DNA of 64,000 nt from Anaspis maculata (lineage: Eukaryota; Arthropoda; Insecta; Coleoptera; Scraptiidae). The stretch is taken from positions 107,678,363-107,742,362 of the forward strand of contig OX421961.1 in NCBI GenBank assembly GCA_949128115.1, read 5' to 3'. The translations under genes and the position numbers were made by a program. Within the stretch, counting starts at the first letter, position 1. Each line of letters opens with the position of its first letter. This document shows positions 1 through 11,966 of this stretch, piece by piece. The notes beneath the pieces were generated by a model. That model saw nothing but the letters and a program-made list of their open reading frames with translations, ran no database searches and was not told the origin of the DNA.

Positions 1-1455
1 TTTTGGCTGTCATCTGTCAAACGGAAGTGTCATTATTGAAAAATGATAGAAACTATATCTCACAGAACTTGACTTGCAAAATGCCGTTCGAAAGCTCATA
101 AAAAACTGTATTCAGAATGGTTAAAGATATTGCCCTGTCTGTCATCTGTCAAAAAATAAAAAATGTCAAAGTTCAAAACTTTACCGTTCAATTATTCAAA
201 ATCTATCCGATGAATTGGGACCAAATTTGGCAGGAAGCAATAAAACATAAGAGTCAAATTAAGTCTGCAGTTGCAATTTTCCACTATTTTCCCATCGGGC
301 GTTATGAATTTTCAAAATTTCTCCTAGCCGTTGCCACCCGAGAGAACGACTCACCCGGATTTCCACCAGGATGACTCGCTTTTGATGCAGCACTCCACTC
401 AAAAATTCATTCCTGCTCGAGGATCGACTTTTTTCGAAATTTTTTTGACTGATATCGGAAGTAGATTGAACTGGGCGTCTTGTAGATATATTTTTAAAAT
501 CGACACAGCTTCGGTTTTCCGACGGTAATTTTTTCAATAACAAATTTGCACATTCCGTGAATTTGAAAAAATTGCAGTGTAAACTTCAACATGCGGTGAG
601 CCACACGAAATATTCATTTTAGGTGCAGACATGCTGCGAATGAAAGTTGGAGAAAAGACTGAATTAATTTTTGGAGGAAAAATTTTCAAAATCGGACCAA
701 TGGTTTTCAAGTTTTCCTCTCTGGAAAAACTGGGAATTTTCCAACTTTTTATTCCGTGAACCGATTCTTACCATTTGTTTTTGGAGAATAGGTAGATAAC
801 TGGTTCTTGAACATTTTCCAATAATTTCTCTCCAATTTCCCGGAAATTTTCCTACTGAAAATATAAAACCGCTTATGCGATCGTGCAAATTGAGCGGTTC
901 TGCCACGATAATGACCGAATTATTGATCCGATCAAATCGAAATCAGGTATACGAAAGCATACGTTCAGCCTGGAATAATCTTATTAGACTTTGGGTATAT
1001 GATTATGATCGGAAGCCCTCAGGTGGCACATTGGGTCTGGGCTTGTCTGAGTCTGCCCAAGCTCCAAATTGAAAATATAGAGTTGAAATTTGGTACACAG
1101 ATGCAGTAAAAGTTCTCGATCAAGTTTGTGTAATTTCATCATCATGTCTAAAGTAGGAAGAAAAATTTCAATAAGAAACTAGCATGCATTCTTGAGATAT
1201 CACAACAATTAGCTACCTAGTTCTACCTTTTGAATTATTTCATTACCTTGGAAAACTAAGCCAACCTGTCACTTGTTCTGTCGGCCAAACAATGGATGCA
1301 GGATCCTCGCTTAACGCTCAACCGACTATGTAGAACATTTTCATCAATGTCCTGATTAAATCTGACCTTCCCGAAGGGATGCTTAGCCCAAAATCATCAC
1401 TGAGGTCTCTGGATACCGCCGGGAAAGTTTTGTGTCGCCCCACAACAGATTTTTT
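1..1455 (+). repeat. Rep-1 interspersed repeat, copy 1 (truncated by window edge)
   Basis: This non-coding stretch recurs twice more in the window. Its first ~330 bases match 52395-52745 in the same orientation, its 3' part (866-1450) matches 54392-54970, and its first ~840 bases match 29740-30720 inverted. Shared landmarks include CATCTGTCAAACGGAAGTGT, CTTGACTTGCAAAATG, TCTGCCACGATAATGACCGA and GTTTTGTGTCGCCCCACAAC. I see no convincing coding frame; the small ORFs across it are not preserved between copies. The family is probably a non-autonomous transposon, but the left end is outside the window, so its class is open. Confidence 0.75.
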
Positions 1456-1612
1456 TGGGATGGGTGGGGGCGAGGGGACCGCAGATAGAAATTTGCCAAT
1501 GTATGTTTTAGATGTCCCCCTCGATATAAAAATCGACCTGTTTTTGCTAGAAGAAATATTGACTAAGAATCGGGAGTTATTGCAGGTGCATAGTTTTCCA
1601 ATGATCACCCGG
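1456..1612 (+). mobile_element. Right-end fragment of the CCGGGTGATCA foldback element
   Basis: About 155 bases match the right end of the complete foldback at 48290-49369, including ATGTCCCCCTCGATATAAAA and the terminal TGATCACCCGG followed by TA. The left arm is absent. The fragment abuts the end of Rep-1 copy 1, so it was probably inserted there and then truncated. Confidence 0.7.
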
Positions 1613-2139
1613 TATGATGATGTTTATTATCCTGAAGAGGACCGCTTGCTAGTGTCGTTTTTCCAACTCCCACAGCTTGTGATGCTCTTGAGATACTTTG
1701 TATGTTGGTATGAAATAAATTTATTATCTATAATCTATTATCAGAACACCTGCAATCCACTAAAAATCACCGTGTGCGAAAAGAATATATAAAATTATGA
1801 TATACACATTTATCTCAATAGCCTCCATGTAAAATACAATATAAGCCAGTGGTATACTTTTTCTGGATACTAAGATAAGGTATCTACAACGAAAAAGAGC
1901 CAGAGGAAAATGCGAAAAATAGATTAACAAAAATATGGCTGATATTCACCTGGACTCTCCTATAGATTGTTTCCCCGAAAATTGTATCAATAAATCCACT
2001 CACTATTCTGATTTAACAAAAGCAAAAACAAATAATACTTGATGATACCACGCATGCACAGCAAAATCAAAAAGAAGTAGTGCTTTCGTTGAGTTTACTG
2101 CGAAGTCCACGTTAGAGGCACGCTCATAATGTAGATATT
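1613..2139. other. No gene seen
   Basis: AT-rich sequence without a convincing ORF, RNA or repeat relationship inside the window. On the minus strand it lies downstream of the LINE ORF1 remnant, so it could be decayed LINE sequence, but I cannot recognise a protein in it. Confidence 0.4.
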
Positions 2140-2786
2140 TTAATTTTCCAACCCAGAATTCATCTTCAGTAGCTCATCATAGGACGGCTTCAACACCCTT
2201 CCATCAGATTTACAGAAGATCCTTCCACCAGAAGCCCAAGCGTTTCTTAAGCCGTACTTTTTCACAGCCGAGTCCAGGAGTTTCAAGCGCATGGATGTAA
2301 GATCTTCTCTCATCACAATTCTCGTTCCCTTAAGCTTAGACTTTTGGCTGAAAATCGTCTGCCTCACATTGTAATTTGATAGCCGCACGAAAATCACACC
2401 AAGACCCTTATTTTGTGAGATCCTATAGCAGTACTCCACATCGCGTTCTTCCAAGTCGACATCCAGTTTTTTTTACACAAATTCACAAGCACCGCGTTGG
2501 TGTCTTCGTTCGAGGAAGTAGCAGAAACATTGAATATCCTGAAGTTATTACGACGGGTATACTGCTCCAGGTCATCGATGATGGAATCTTTCCCCGTCAG
2601 TTCCGTCGCCATATCCTGGACTTTCACAGTCAGTGCATGGATCTCCTTTTGCACACAAGCGGAAATCTTCTCTTCAAGGGACTCTATTAATTTGTCCAGG
2701 AATTTTGGGGACGATAGAACTCGATCTACCACCCTGGCAATCATGGCTTCCTCGTCATCGATTTTGGATCGCGTATTATTCTTCAT
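2140..2786 (-). pseudogene. LINE ORF1-like protein, frameshifted
   Basis: Two overlapping minus-strand frames (2394-2786 and 2140-2454) together give a protein resembling ORF1 of insect non-LTR retrotransposons. The N-terminal part is acidic and coiled-coil-like and leads into IDDLEQYTRRNNFRIFNVS, typical of the L1/jockey-type ORF1 entry into the RNA-binding region. The second part carries EERDVEYCYRISQ, SNYNVRQTIFSQKSKLKG and TRIVMREDLTS, again typical of this family. In these proteins the domain binds LINE RNA and acts as a chaperone in the ribonucleoprotein. The frame breaks at a run of eight A (2467-2474 on the plus strand), so one base lost or gained there explains the split. Start ATG at 2786. 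The fragment lies downstream (minus strand) of an RT fragment, the reverse of normal ORF1-ORF2 order. Confidence 0.75.
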
Positions 2787-2867
2787 TTTCTGAGCTATTA
2801 AGCTCGATATAAAATATTACTGACAGAGCGCACCTTACACACGACTACTCGCTACGGCGCATCAACA

Positions 2868-4760
2868 ACGAATGGGTCTCCCGGTTAGGTCTCCCGGAGT
2901 CCAGGGTAACACCGAGGGTGACATCAAGGAATTTGATAGGCTTTTTTGTTTCAACCGATCTCAAAGAGAAGACAAGGTGTTGTTTCTTGTTATTGTTAAG
3001 TGTGAGTTGGTTTGCGTTGAACCATTGAACTAGGTTGGAATAGTTAGCAGCTGCCTCCGAAGTAAGGGTAGTAATGTCATGTCCTTCGTTGTATGTGGTA
3101 GTATCATCTGCGAGCAGGAGAAAGTTAGTGTTGGTACAATAAGGGAGATCGTTTATATACAGGGTGATTCACCACCAAATGGACATAGCCTGAGGGTGGG
3201 TCCAGTGTCCAGTTTTTCCAGGCAAACCAGGATCTGGCTTTGAAAATTTTCTAACGCTGTTTGTTTTGAAGTTACAGGGTGATTCATGTATTTTGTCGAT
3301 TTTTCGAATAAGCCATATCTTTAGAACGATCCAATGGATTCGATTGAAATTTTGTGAGTTGATTCTACTATTGATAATTGACACATCGCCTAATCAAGCA
3401 GTTCAAAATTTCCAGGGCCGACCTTGATAAAAAAAACTTCAAAGTTTTTTCGAAAAAGACGTTCTGTATGTATATTTTTCCAAATTTATTTTCACATTTA
3501 GAAACTACATAAAACATGCTATAAGTATCGCAAAAAAAATTGCTTGGCACCATTGAGCTGTCAATAAAATTTTGATAGTCCTGAAAATTTTTGAGGTTAG
3601 GATTATTTGTAAATTGATAATTTGGAATTTATCGATTTGATAAATATGAAATTTATTAATTTGCGATTGATCTATTATGGCCTAAAATTTCAGCCGTTTC
3701 GTCACAAAAATAAAAAAAAAATTTCAACGTTTTCCAGTACCAAATTACAATAATATGCGTTTCAACTTATATATAGTCTAGTTCTTGAGTAGTACCCAGC
3801 ACACTTATGGCGTTTCCTCTCTGGATGGCGATTGACAGCCGCTGTTTGAACCACGAACCTTCATTTACATTACCAGTTGCGTCTACCAGTCGTTTACATA
3901 TGTCATCAATGAAGGAACGTGCACCAGGATTAGGATTAGGAGCAACAAAAAAATTCATCAAAATTTTCGAAAAATTTATGTCACGTCCCTCAATTTCAGC
4001 TCAATGTGGAATAGAAGTGAAGTTGAGGGATGTAACAATTTTTTTTTTTCCAAATTCTGATGAAATTTTTTTTTGCTACCGAAAAAACGTGAAAATTTTT
4101 TTTAAATTTTTTCGACGAAACGGCTGAAATTCAAGGCCATAATAGATCATTTGCAAATATTTTTAATTATCAATTTACAAAAAATCCTAACCTCAAAAAT
4201 TTTCAGGATCATCAAAATTTTATTGACAGCTCAATGGTGCCAAGCAATTTTTTTTGCGATATTATTAGCATGTTCCATGTGGTTTCTGAATATGAAAATG
4301 AATTTTGAAAAATATGCATACAGAATGTCTTTTTTTGAAAAAAGCTTTGAAGTTTTTTTTTTCGAAGCTGGCCCTGGAAATTTTGAACTGTTTGATAGGG
4401 CGATGTGTCAGCTATCAATAGAAGAATTAACTCACAAAATTTCAATCGAATCCATTGAGTCGTTCTGAAGATACAGCTTGTCAAAAAGTTCTACGAAATA
4501 CATGAATCACCCTGTAGCTTCGAAACGAACAACTTTATAGAAATTTCAAAACCAGATCCTGGTTCGCCTGAAAAAACAGGACCTACCTTTAAGCTATGTC
4601 CATTTGGTGGTGAATCACCCTGTATAACAGGAAAAGTAGAGGGCTCAATACAGATCCCTGTGGCTCTCCTGCTGTGATGTGTAAGCAGCAGTGCAAGCTG
4701 ATAAACAGCAGCGAAACTGAACCATTTTGCAAATGATTGATCCTTTGATTAAGTATTCGA
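2868..4760 (-). pseudogene. LINE reverse transcriptase fragment, split by a foldback element
   Basis: The minus strand reads GEPQGSVLSPLLFLL at about 4622-4667 and then, beyond a 1.46-kb insertion, INDLPY, LLADDTTTYNEG and VQWFNANQLTLNNNKK at about 2990-3155. These are the PQGS, catalytic ADD and downstream motifs of non-LTR retrotransposon reverse transcriptases (jockey/RTE-like). The ADD box has Leu where Tyr or Phe is usual two residues before the Asp pair. The two halves rejoin exactly in frame, restoring Leu-Tyr-Ile-Asn-Asp, if a single TA is removed. The endonuclease and most of the fingers and thumb are missing, and upstream of 4670 similarity fades. The downstream end is fused near 2870 to the 5' part of an ORF1 copy. 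Dead fragment. Confidence 0.8.
3160..4622. mobile_element. Foldback element A (CAGGGTGATTCACC termini, TA target duplication)
   Basis: A 1.46-kb inverted repeat starting CAGGGTGATTCACC and ending GGTGAATCACCCTG. The arms (about 3160-3705 and 4115-4622) pair along most of their length, e.g. the segment around GCTCAATGGTGCCAAGCAAT in the right arm and its complement in the left. A second CAGGGTGATTCATG motif sits ~110 bases inside each end. It lies inside LINE RT coding sequence with TA on both sides. No transposase ORF; the overlapping ORFs are not conserved. TA duplication and long arms suggest a Tc1/mariner-mobilised foldback. Partial copies occur at 11663-11966 and 60711-61341. Confidence 0.85.
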
Positions 4761-6560
4761 CCTTTCACAAAAGAAAAACCTAAATAAGTTCATATTTTCG
4801 ATGAACTACGAACATTGGTTCTGACAGGCAGCCACATCAAAACCGGCAAAACTGGCATTACCAGTTATTGCTGCTTGTACTGTGAATGCTGCATTCCTTG
4901 GTATAAAACCTACAGAATATGTCATCAATCTTCATTCATTATTATTATGGGCTGGGTTACCCCTGCACTGAAACACTGTGGTGTGCCCCACGAACCAGAC
5001 TCATCTAGCCGCAAAGTGGTGCCTGGATGTTTGATGGTCGATCTATTCAAGCACTGGAGCCGACAAGCATATGGTTTGACTTGGACTGCGTCTTCGACCC
5101 CCGAACGCAGGTGCAGATGCCGGACCATCCACGCCCCGTGCCGCTACGTTCCTGACTTCGTCAGCCTTTCTGACTGCATTGTCGGTTTTCCTCTACGCAT
5201 TGCCGTAATGCTGGTTGCAGGCATGTTATGCTCGAGGAGTTTGCCCAGGACCACCTGAGGAGGAGTTTCAGTTGACTTAGAATCAGATGAGACCCGCCAG
5301 CGTCTCGCCCACTGGCACTACCTACCGGCGCTCTTCCATCCAACTTTTGGTGGCGCTGAGCGTTGCTGCAGTGGAGTTATCACCCGACCGAAGTGGTGTT
5401 ATACGCAGTATGGCCTCTTGCTCAATCTTCATAGATCTGGAGCTGAATTGACAGGCTGCAGAAAATGGGTTTATGGAAGCATAACTCGCACACGCCGCGC
5501 GGTCTAAAAATTTTAAGTCCTGTGTGTTGAGATTTAAGGGTCACATTTTGTGCGGGGTAATTGAAGCAATTCATCGCCTCTTTGCCTCAAGTACGCGGAC
5601 GTGTCCATGCATACTAAAATCCTTCCAGAATTCGTCTTGAAATAGCGCTTCCTACGTATATGATTTATTTACATGAGTGTGCAGTGAAGGGTGAAGGAGT
5701 GGAGTTCTATCGATGTCGTACCTACTATAATATGCGGAAAACGACACTGTCTTTTGCCAAACGCCCCACAACTTGAATGGAATTATATATTGTTTACTAC
5801 TACTCATGTATACGAGGCTGTTCTCGTAAATGTCGCCTTGAAGGGCCCATAATCAATATTATACTATACTGGCAAATCAATGTTTATATGCCAACGAACT
5901 AAAAAGTTACGGTGATGCCCATAATGCTCTTCTCTAAAATTTGTCGATTTCATAACTTTGGCGAAGCGCATCACCAGCAACTGCGACTGGAATACCGCAA
6001 ATAAAAGCAGTAAAACGGCAAAAATAATAATAATTCATCTTGGAAATATCTATGTCAGCAGGACGATTATCCCGAGGCCGGCCGCCAAATGTCGCACTGC
6101 TTTCGCCGTAAACCTCTACCTATTTGAATAGATGAGGAAGGGTGGATCGCCCATTGAAATGAAACTGTTTGTGTTTGTGAAATTGCAACTTTTAGCTTTT
6201 GAAATTTCAACAAGCTTATTTTCCACTCTTGTGGTGCCTGTAGGGGTTTCGTGACACCTCCTCAGCGAAATTAAAGAGTTTTTCGCAATCTTGATTTTTT
6301 ATTGTGTTGGTCGGTGGTGTATAGGGTAAGTACCTACGCGAATGAATGACGCACGTTGTTGCACGCCTGAAATAGACTTAAACTTTCGATCCGTCACTGG
6401 CATAATAAAACACAATATTTCAGACATTTTCTCGCCTTCCGTTGTGGCACCTTCAATTTATAAGCTTTCGAGTTGATTTGGAAAATCATTTCCGTCATTG
6501 TGACCATCATTCACTTAAACTGAAGTCATTATCTTTATAGTCATCATTGCCTTGATCGAA
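4761..6560. other. Unassigned sequence with one 147-codon ORF
   Basis: No recognisable gene. An open frame at 4815-5258 (+, 147 codons) lies in a locally GC-richer patch, is rich in Cys, His and Arg, and resembles no family I know. A 60-codon frame opposes it. I treat these as chance ORFs. The rest (5300-6560) is AT-rich with no repeat relationship detected. Confidence 0.35.
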
Positions 6561-6564
6561 TATA

Positions 6565-7592
6565 CAGCGTGGCCCAACGAAAACAGAACAGAGGGGTTTT
6601 CGGACATTTTACCTCATTTTTTTGAAAAAAGCTCAGACAGGTCGATTTTTATATCGAGGGGGACATCTGAAACATACATTGGCAAATTTCTATCTTCAGC
6701 CCCCTCACCCCTACCCACCTCAACTTCAGAATTTCGAATGACACCATCTACTTTGCGATACATAAAATCAAAGAGAATCAAATTACCTTTCTGAAAAAAA
6801 TATTTTCAAAATTTTCAACCCCATACTCCTTATCTTCCTAAATTTCTCTGACTGTCCTATTTTCTATTCTTGATCCTTCAATTCTCTTCAATTTAATCAG
6901 CGTCATCCTAAACAGCATCCAAGGGGAAAATTTTCGGTGGAGGAAAGTGCTACCCAAATTCACCCCTTCCCTCTCCCCCACCCCAACTTCAAAATTCAAC
7001 AGACACCACCTACTTTGTGATACATCGAATTGAAGGGAATTGATTTCTCTTTCTGAAAACAATTTTTTTCAAATTTTTAACACCTCCCTTTCCCCTTTCT
7101 CCTTGAAAGAGAATTAAATTCCCTTCAATTTGATGTATCACAAAGTAGGAAGTGTCATTTCAAATTTTGAAGTTGGGGTGGGGGAGTGAAGGGGTTAATT
7201 TGGGTGGCACTTTTTACACAGAAAATTTTCTCCCTCGATTCTGTGGTGCAGGATGACGTTGACTGTGCTGAAGAAAATTAAGAGGTCAATAATATTGCAT
7301 TGGAAACTCAGACAATTTTAGGAAGAAGGGGGGTGGGGTTGAAAGTCATAGAAATATTTTATTCAGAAAGAGAATTCAATTCTCTTTAATTTGATGTATC
7401 GCAAGGTGGGTGGTGTCATTTGAAACTTCGAAGTTGGGGTGGGGAGGTGTGAGGGGGCTAAAGATAGAAATTCGCCAATGTATGTTTCAGATGTCCCCCT
7501 TGATATAAAAATCGACCTGTCCGAGCTTTTTTCAAAAAAATGAGGTGAAATGCCCGGAAACCCCTCTGTTCTGTTTTCGTTGGGCGACTCTG
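6565..7592. mobile_element. Foldback element B (TATA-flanked)
   Basis: A 1.03-kb palindrome centred near 7078. The outer ends contain AACGAAAACAGAACAGAGGG and its complement, with CAG...CTG termini and TATA on both sides (6561-6564, 7593-7596). The inner arms carry GTCGATTTTTATATCGAGGG and poorly conserved polypyrimidine/polypurine tracts. The inner part is shared with the foldback at 48290-49369, but the terminal ~60 bases differ. No coding capacity is supported. Confidence 0.85.
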
Positions 7593-7660
7593 TATAGAAT
7601 AGGCATTAGTGTAGTACTCAATGAGTAAGATCTGGTCAGGTAAAGTTGATCAAAGTATTA

Positions 7661-8417
7661 TATATTCCAAGCCTAAAAAAACACATCCACCTATGATATT
7701 TTGTCTTAAAGGTGGACAATCTGATAAATTGTTGGATTGAAGAAGTCAAGATGATTTATTCAGATTTGGCAAAATGATGTTTGCTATGCTGGGTTGCCAG
7801 TTAAGTCAATATTTCAAGTTAGATTTTGACGCTGACACATCATTTTCATTCTTTTTTGCTTTGAAAACGCCGTCAGCCACGTTACTTTTAATAGTGAGAA
7901 GTGAAGGATTGGAAGGTGCCACGGTTACAAAAGTATAAGCACAAGTTGTGCTAGAAAATATACAGTTTTAAAAATTCCCAAGGAGGACCCAATTATAGCG
8001 CTGAAGTGTGATTCCGTCGCAAGTGATCTCGTGACCTGAGATTTGACCTTTCACTCGACCCAAAATTACATATTTTCATGCAGGAAAGCTATTATTTATG
8101 CCGGACGGGCTGGCGCTCCATAAGAACTAGCCAAATGACGGTATCAAGTCAAAAAGTCACAGTTAGCTCACTCTCTATGTTAGGATCATGATCTGTGATC
8201 ATCAGATCAGTGAAGAAAACCGACGCAGTTCCCAGAATGACAATCTGGTGGCAGTACAGCGTAGTTCAGGTGAAGTTTTCATTCCATAGGGACAGAAACT
8301 CAACATAACCACTAACCTCTCTTGTATGAAGATGACATTAATTATCAAAAATCAGGTATACACCATCAAAACTCCAGCTTTTCATGGTAGCTGTGGTTTT
8401 TTCAAGCTTGGAACAAA
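7661..8417. mobile_element. TTA-flanked MITE, copy 1 (PIF/Harbinger-like)
   Basis: This 757-bp non-coding element matches 39702-40362 over most of its length. Ends contain ATTCCAAGCCTAAAAAAAC on the left and TTTTTTCAAGCTTGGAAC on the right, diverged inverted repeats, with TTA on each side. The TTA duplication is typical of PIF/Harbinger elements. Shared interior includes GGACAATCTGATAA, AAGTCAAGATGATTTA and AGGATCATGATCTGTGATC. No transposase. Confidence 0.75.
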
Positions 8418-8420
8418 TTA

Positions 8421-9149
8421 TAGCAGTCAGCAGATTGCAGTGAAAAATTTGCAGCTGATGGAATCCAATGTAATATGTTTTGAGAATGTTGTTTCGAATG
8501 CCGGGGGTTATAATATGTTGATAATGAAGGCATTTGTAAGGCTGGCCATTCAAATTGAACTAAAGACTGCAAGGTCGGAGCCTAGAGAAGTTTCAGTTGG
8601 AATCTGCCAGAGGATAACCAGTAACCAAATATAATAGAAAATCATGCGCTCCCGCAGGTGGATAAAAACCACCTTCTGATAAAAGCTAAACGGTGTGAAC
8701 TCCCTGGAGTATTAAAAAGTAATTTGTTATGATGGTAATGGTGCTTTTGTGCGCCCCACACACGCACACAATATCCTACACACATACAGTAAATGGCTGT
8801 GAATTATTACAGTCAGAGTTGCGCGCACGTTGGCTCCAAAGCAACTCTCTCTGGCAATAATCCCCGACAGGAGGACAATAATAGGAAATGCAGCTCAGTG
8901 GAAATTTGTACAACCTTTGACCGCTCCCCTATGTTTTGTTAGCCCGGCGCTTATCTGTTGATCAGCTTCACACAACACGTAAATTACCTAAGCTTAGCCG
9001 CGGACAAAAGTCAGTGTTTGCTTCGGCGTTTTCGCTTTCTGCGGCACATAGTTCATAGTACTACATCAAGAACAATAACTGCGTTGATAGCTGATGAAGA
9101 CTTATTGGTAACTTTTAGAAAATCAAATTAATTGTTGAAAGTGTCCACT
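8421..9149. other. No gene seen
   Basis: Unique-looking sequence. A CA-rich stretch lies at 8756-8790. No ORF, RNA gene or repeat is supported. Confidence 0.4.
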
Positions 9150-10125
9150 TCTCATTCTTGGTCCTTACACATGCTTCTGATGTTCTTCTTAACATAGATT
9201 AACGGACGCGTTCGAAAATTCCTGGAGTGCTACGAACGAACTTTGAACTTCACATGCCGCAATTATGTGCTGTCTTGATTCTCCAATATCGGCAAAAAAA
9301 GGAGCCACTTAAACGAGTTACTTGGGGTGCCCCCACAAAAAATAATACAAAGGATTCAGGTCGGGTGATCTTGGAGGCCAAAGTTTCGGCTCAGCTCTAC
9401 CTATCTATTGATTCGGGTACGTTGCATCCAAATATTGCTTAGCAATTGTGCTGAAGTTCGCAGGAGCACCTTCATGCATAAACCACATTTGGCTTCGTAT
9501 ACTTCCAGCGGCACATCTTCCAGCAATAAAGCTAAATCATGTTCGATGAAATGACGATATGTTTTACCATATTGAGACGCATAAGAAGGAAATGTGGTCC
9601 GATCAAACAGTCATCTACAATCCCGACCCAAAAGTTAATAAGGGAAAAACTGATGTTGATGGTGAGCCTTGATTATGGCATGTGGATTTTCGTCGGCCCA
9701 TATGTGATTGTTGTGAAAGTTCATTATAGCGTCTCTGCTAGAGAAGTGGGCTTCGTCAGTGAATAACATTTTGAATACAAATTCAGCATTTTCCGCCACT
9801 TTTTGATCAAGCCACTGACAGAAACAACTCTTTGAGGAACATCTCGAGGGAGGAGTGCCTGCACCTTTTGAATGTGGTATGAGTATTATAGCGGCTGTTC
9901 TTTGAGCACCCTCCAGACTGTTCCGTGGCTTACCCCTTGAAAGACAAGGGCAATTTTTTGCGTACTTGTGACCGGATAGTCTTTGATTGCATTGAGAATT
10001 GCTTCCTTCACGTGTGTGGCATTTGCACTTCGACTGGTCTACCTTCGCCATATCTTTTTTCAAACTTCCAGCTTCTCGTAAGTCGTAACCGTTGATGAAG
10101 ACGCGCAAACGATGTATTGCTGGTA
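9150..10125 (-). pseudogene. Mariner/Tc-type DDE transposase (DUF4817-containing group), decayed
   Basis: Read across several frames, the minus strand follows the insect DDE transposases that carry an N-terminal DUF4817 region. Visible in order: FARLHQRLR (~10095), KRYGEGRPVE, STQKIALVFQGVSHGTVWRV (helix-turn-helix, ~9935), YHIQKVQALLPRDVP, FCQWLDQKVAENAEFVFKML, FTDEAHFSSRD (first catalytic Asp, ~9750), HIWADENPHA, NVWVGIVDDCLIGPHFLP, MWFMHEGAPANFS (~9465), SPDLNPLYYFLWG (~9330), and IFERVR then SMLRRTSEA near 9200. The second catalytic Asp (normally HDGAPAH) is Glu, and the third acidic residue (normally PLDFF or PLE) is Tyr. Several frameshifts and a stop after IFERVR finish it. The enzyme would cut and paste its element. 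I did not locate terminal repeats. Confidence 0.82.
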
Positions 10126-11662
10126 TTGTCATTTACTTCTTTGTGGGGGTATACCGCTACAAAAATCATTCAATATGTTATCTACAGAGAAAAATGGGCA
10201 AAGTGGAATACGTTGAAATGGCCGGTAAGCACAGCTCTTTTCTTGCGCCTATACCTTCCGGTACACCACTTAGATATACATAGACACCGATAGAGAATCC
10301 TGTCGGTTTAAGTGTCCAATGGCGCATTTGGAACAACAGGAATCTCAAGGACGTTTAACGTTGTTGGGGATAGGAATAAAAGTTGATGTGTGTGTTGTGA
10401 AAACTTTGACTTTCGCTTCTGGCCACATCGCATGATTGACGTGAATGCGATCACCTAGATTGAACATGTTGTACCATTTCAACCCCGTTATACAATCCAT
10501 CCCTTTACGTAGGTACACGAAGGCCGCGACCTCCGAGCGATGCATCAAAGTCAAGTTTTTCCGTCCCGAGCCGCCGCCTACACTCCTCTCCTTCAAATTT
10601 CGATTTACGACAGCGTGAAACTTTTGCATATTTAAGGTAATAAATTACCGAACCACGCGAACATCATGTCGCATTGCGTATTCAATTTATATTATATACC
10701 TATTAGAAGTCTGTGTGTGTGTATGTATACCGACATGGCAGTAATTTGCGTTTCGATTAATGCGAAGTAAAAAATCACATTCCGTGATGCATTACCTACT
10801 ACTTCGTTGTGGCGTATGGCAGCCCACCCGAACGGACTATTTCTGGCTTCGGATTTTGATTATTATCGGTAATTCCATGGGAAAACGCACAGAACTCTGG
10901 ATTGTGATTAGTTTCGCATTTAGACAGCGTTGCTGTTGCGTGGTTCGCGCACGGAATTAAAGGAAGAAAAATTTATGAATTAAATCTTTCAAAAAACCCG
11001 GCGTAAACCAGTAATTACTCCCTTAGATGGCGTTTTAATGTACTCAAAGATATCCGCCAGCACCCTCTATCTAGCGCGCGCTTCCTCTCCGGCCTCTTCT
11101 CCCTTCCGGTTGTTGTTTTATGGCATCCGCGAGGATTTATCTCCGAACACCAGCTTAACAGTCGTCATAACTCATCAGCGTGTGCTTAATCTTTTAGCGG
11201 CATTATTTTTTGTTTTTGCAAAGCGGAGATTTAAAAACAAGCTCCCGACTGCACACTGATGTGTGCAAGAGATAAAATGTTTATAAAAAAAAAACAGAAG
11301 AAAAATCGACAGATTTTTTCGCGAGGGTCGAAAGACTGGGATGATGAATAGTAGTGTCTCTCATTCTTAAACCATCATCAGTCACGGAGGGGTCGTTGGG
11401 TGTGGTGTGTGTATGCTAGCTGACAAATGATTAGATATCTATAACGCTTTTCCAAGTGTTTGATTCTCAAGGTTCCACGATAAACGAAAGTCTTGACACG
11501 ACCTCCGCTTACAGGACGCCTCTCTTCGTCCTCGCGTACTCGCCTTTCTCGCGTCCAGGCGCGTTTTTAAGGATTTGGGCCCGTCGATGCAAACTTGAAA
11601 GGGATCCGCGGGTGTAATAGCGCCGTAGGCGAAAATTTGTCGAGAAGAATAATAATAATTAT
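10126..11662. other. Unassigned sequence, no supported gene
   Basis: It holds short frames such as 10345-10629 (-, 94 codons), which I do not recognise, and a C/T-rich patch at 11060-11120. A TG-rich tract is near 10712. Nothing supports a gene. Confidence 0.35.
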
Positions 11663-11966
11663 AATACACAGAATGTTTATTTTTGAAGTTCTTCAAGGCT
11701 TCAAAGTTTCAAGGCTGGTTCTGGAAATTTGAAACTTGATAAGGCGATGTGTCAGCTATCAATAGAAAAATCAACCCACAAAATTTCACTCGAATCCATT
11801 GGATCGTTCTGAAGATACGGCTTATCAAAAAATTCGACAAAATCCATGAATCACCCTGTAACTTCAAAATGAACAGCGTTAGAAAAATTTCAAATCCAGA
11901 TCCTGGATTGCTTGAAAAAACTGGCCTACCCTTGGGTTATGTCCATTCGGTCGGTAAATCACCCTG
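11663..11966. mobile_element. Fragment of foldback element A (one arm)
   Basis: About 300 bases match the right arm of the element at 3160-4622, from the ACAGAATGT motif through TCACTCGAATCCATTGGATC to the terminal TCACCCTG followed by TA. The other arm is missing. Confidence 0.75.

Noticed and set aside
1379..1792. 137-codon plus-strand ORF
   Set aside because: It spans the junction between Rep-1 and a foldback fragment; the same sequence in other copies is not open, and no motif is present.
4815..5258. 147-codon plus-strand ORF
   Set aside because: GC-richer patch with overlapping open frames on both strands, no recognisable domain, and no splice or promoter context.
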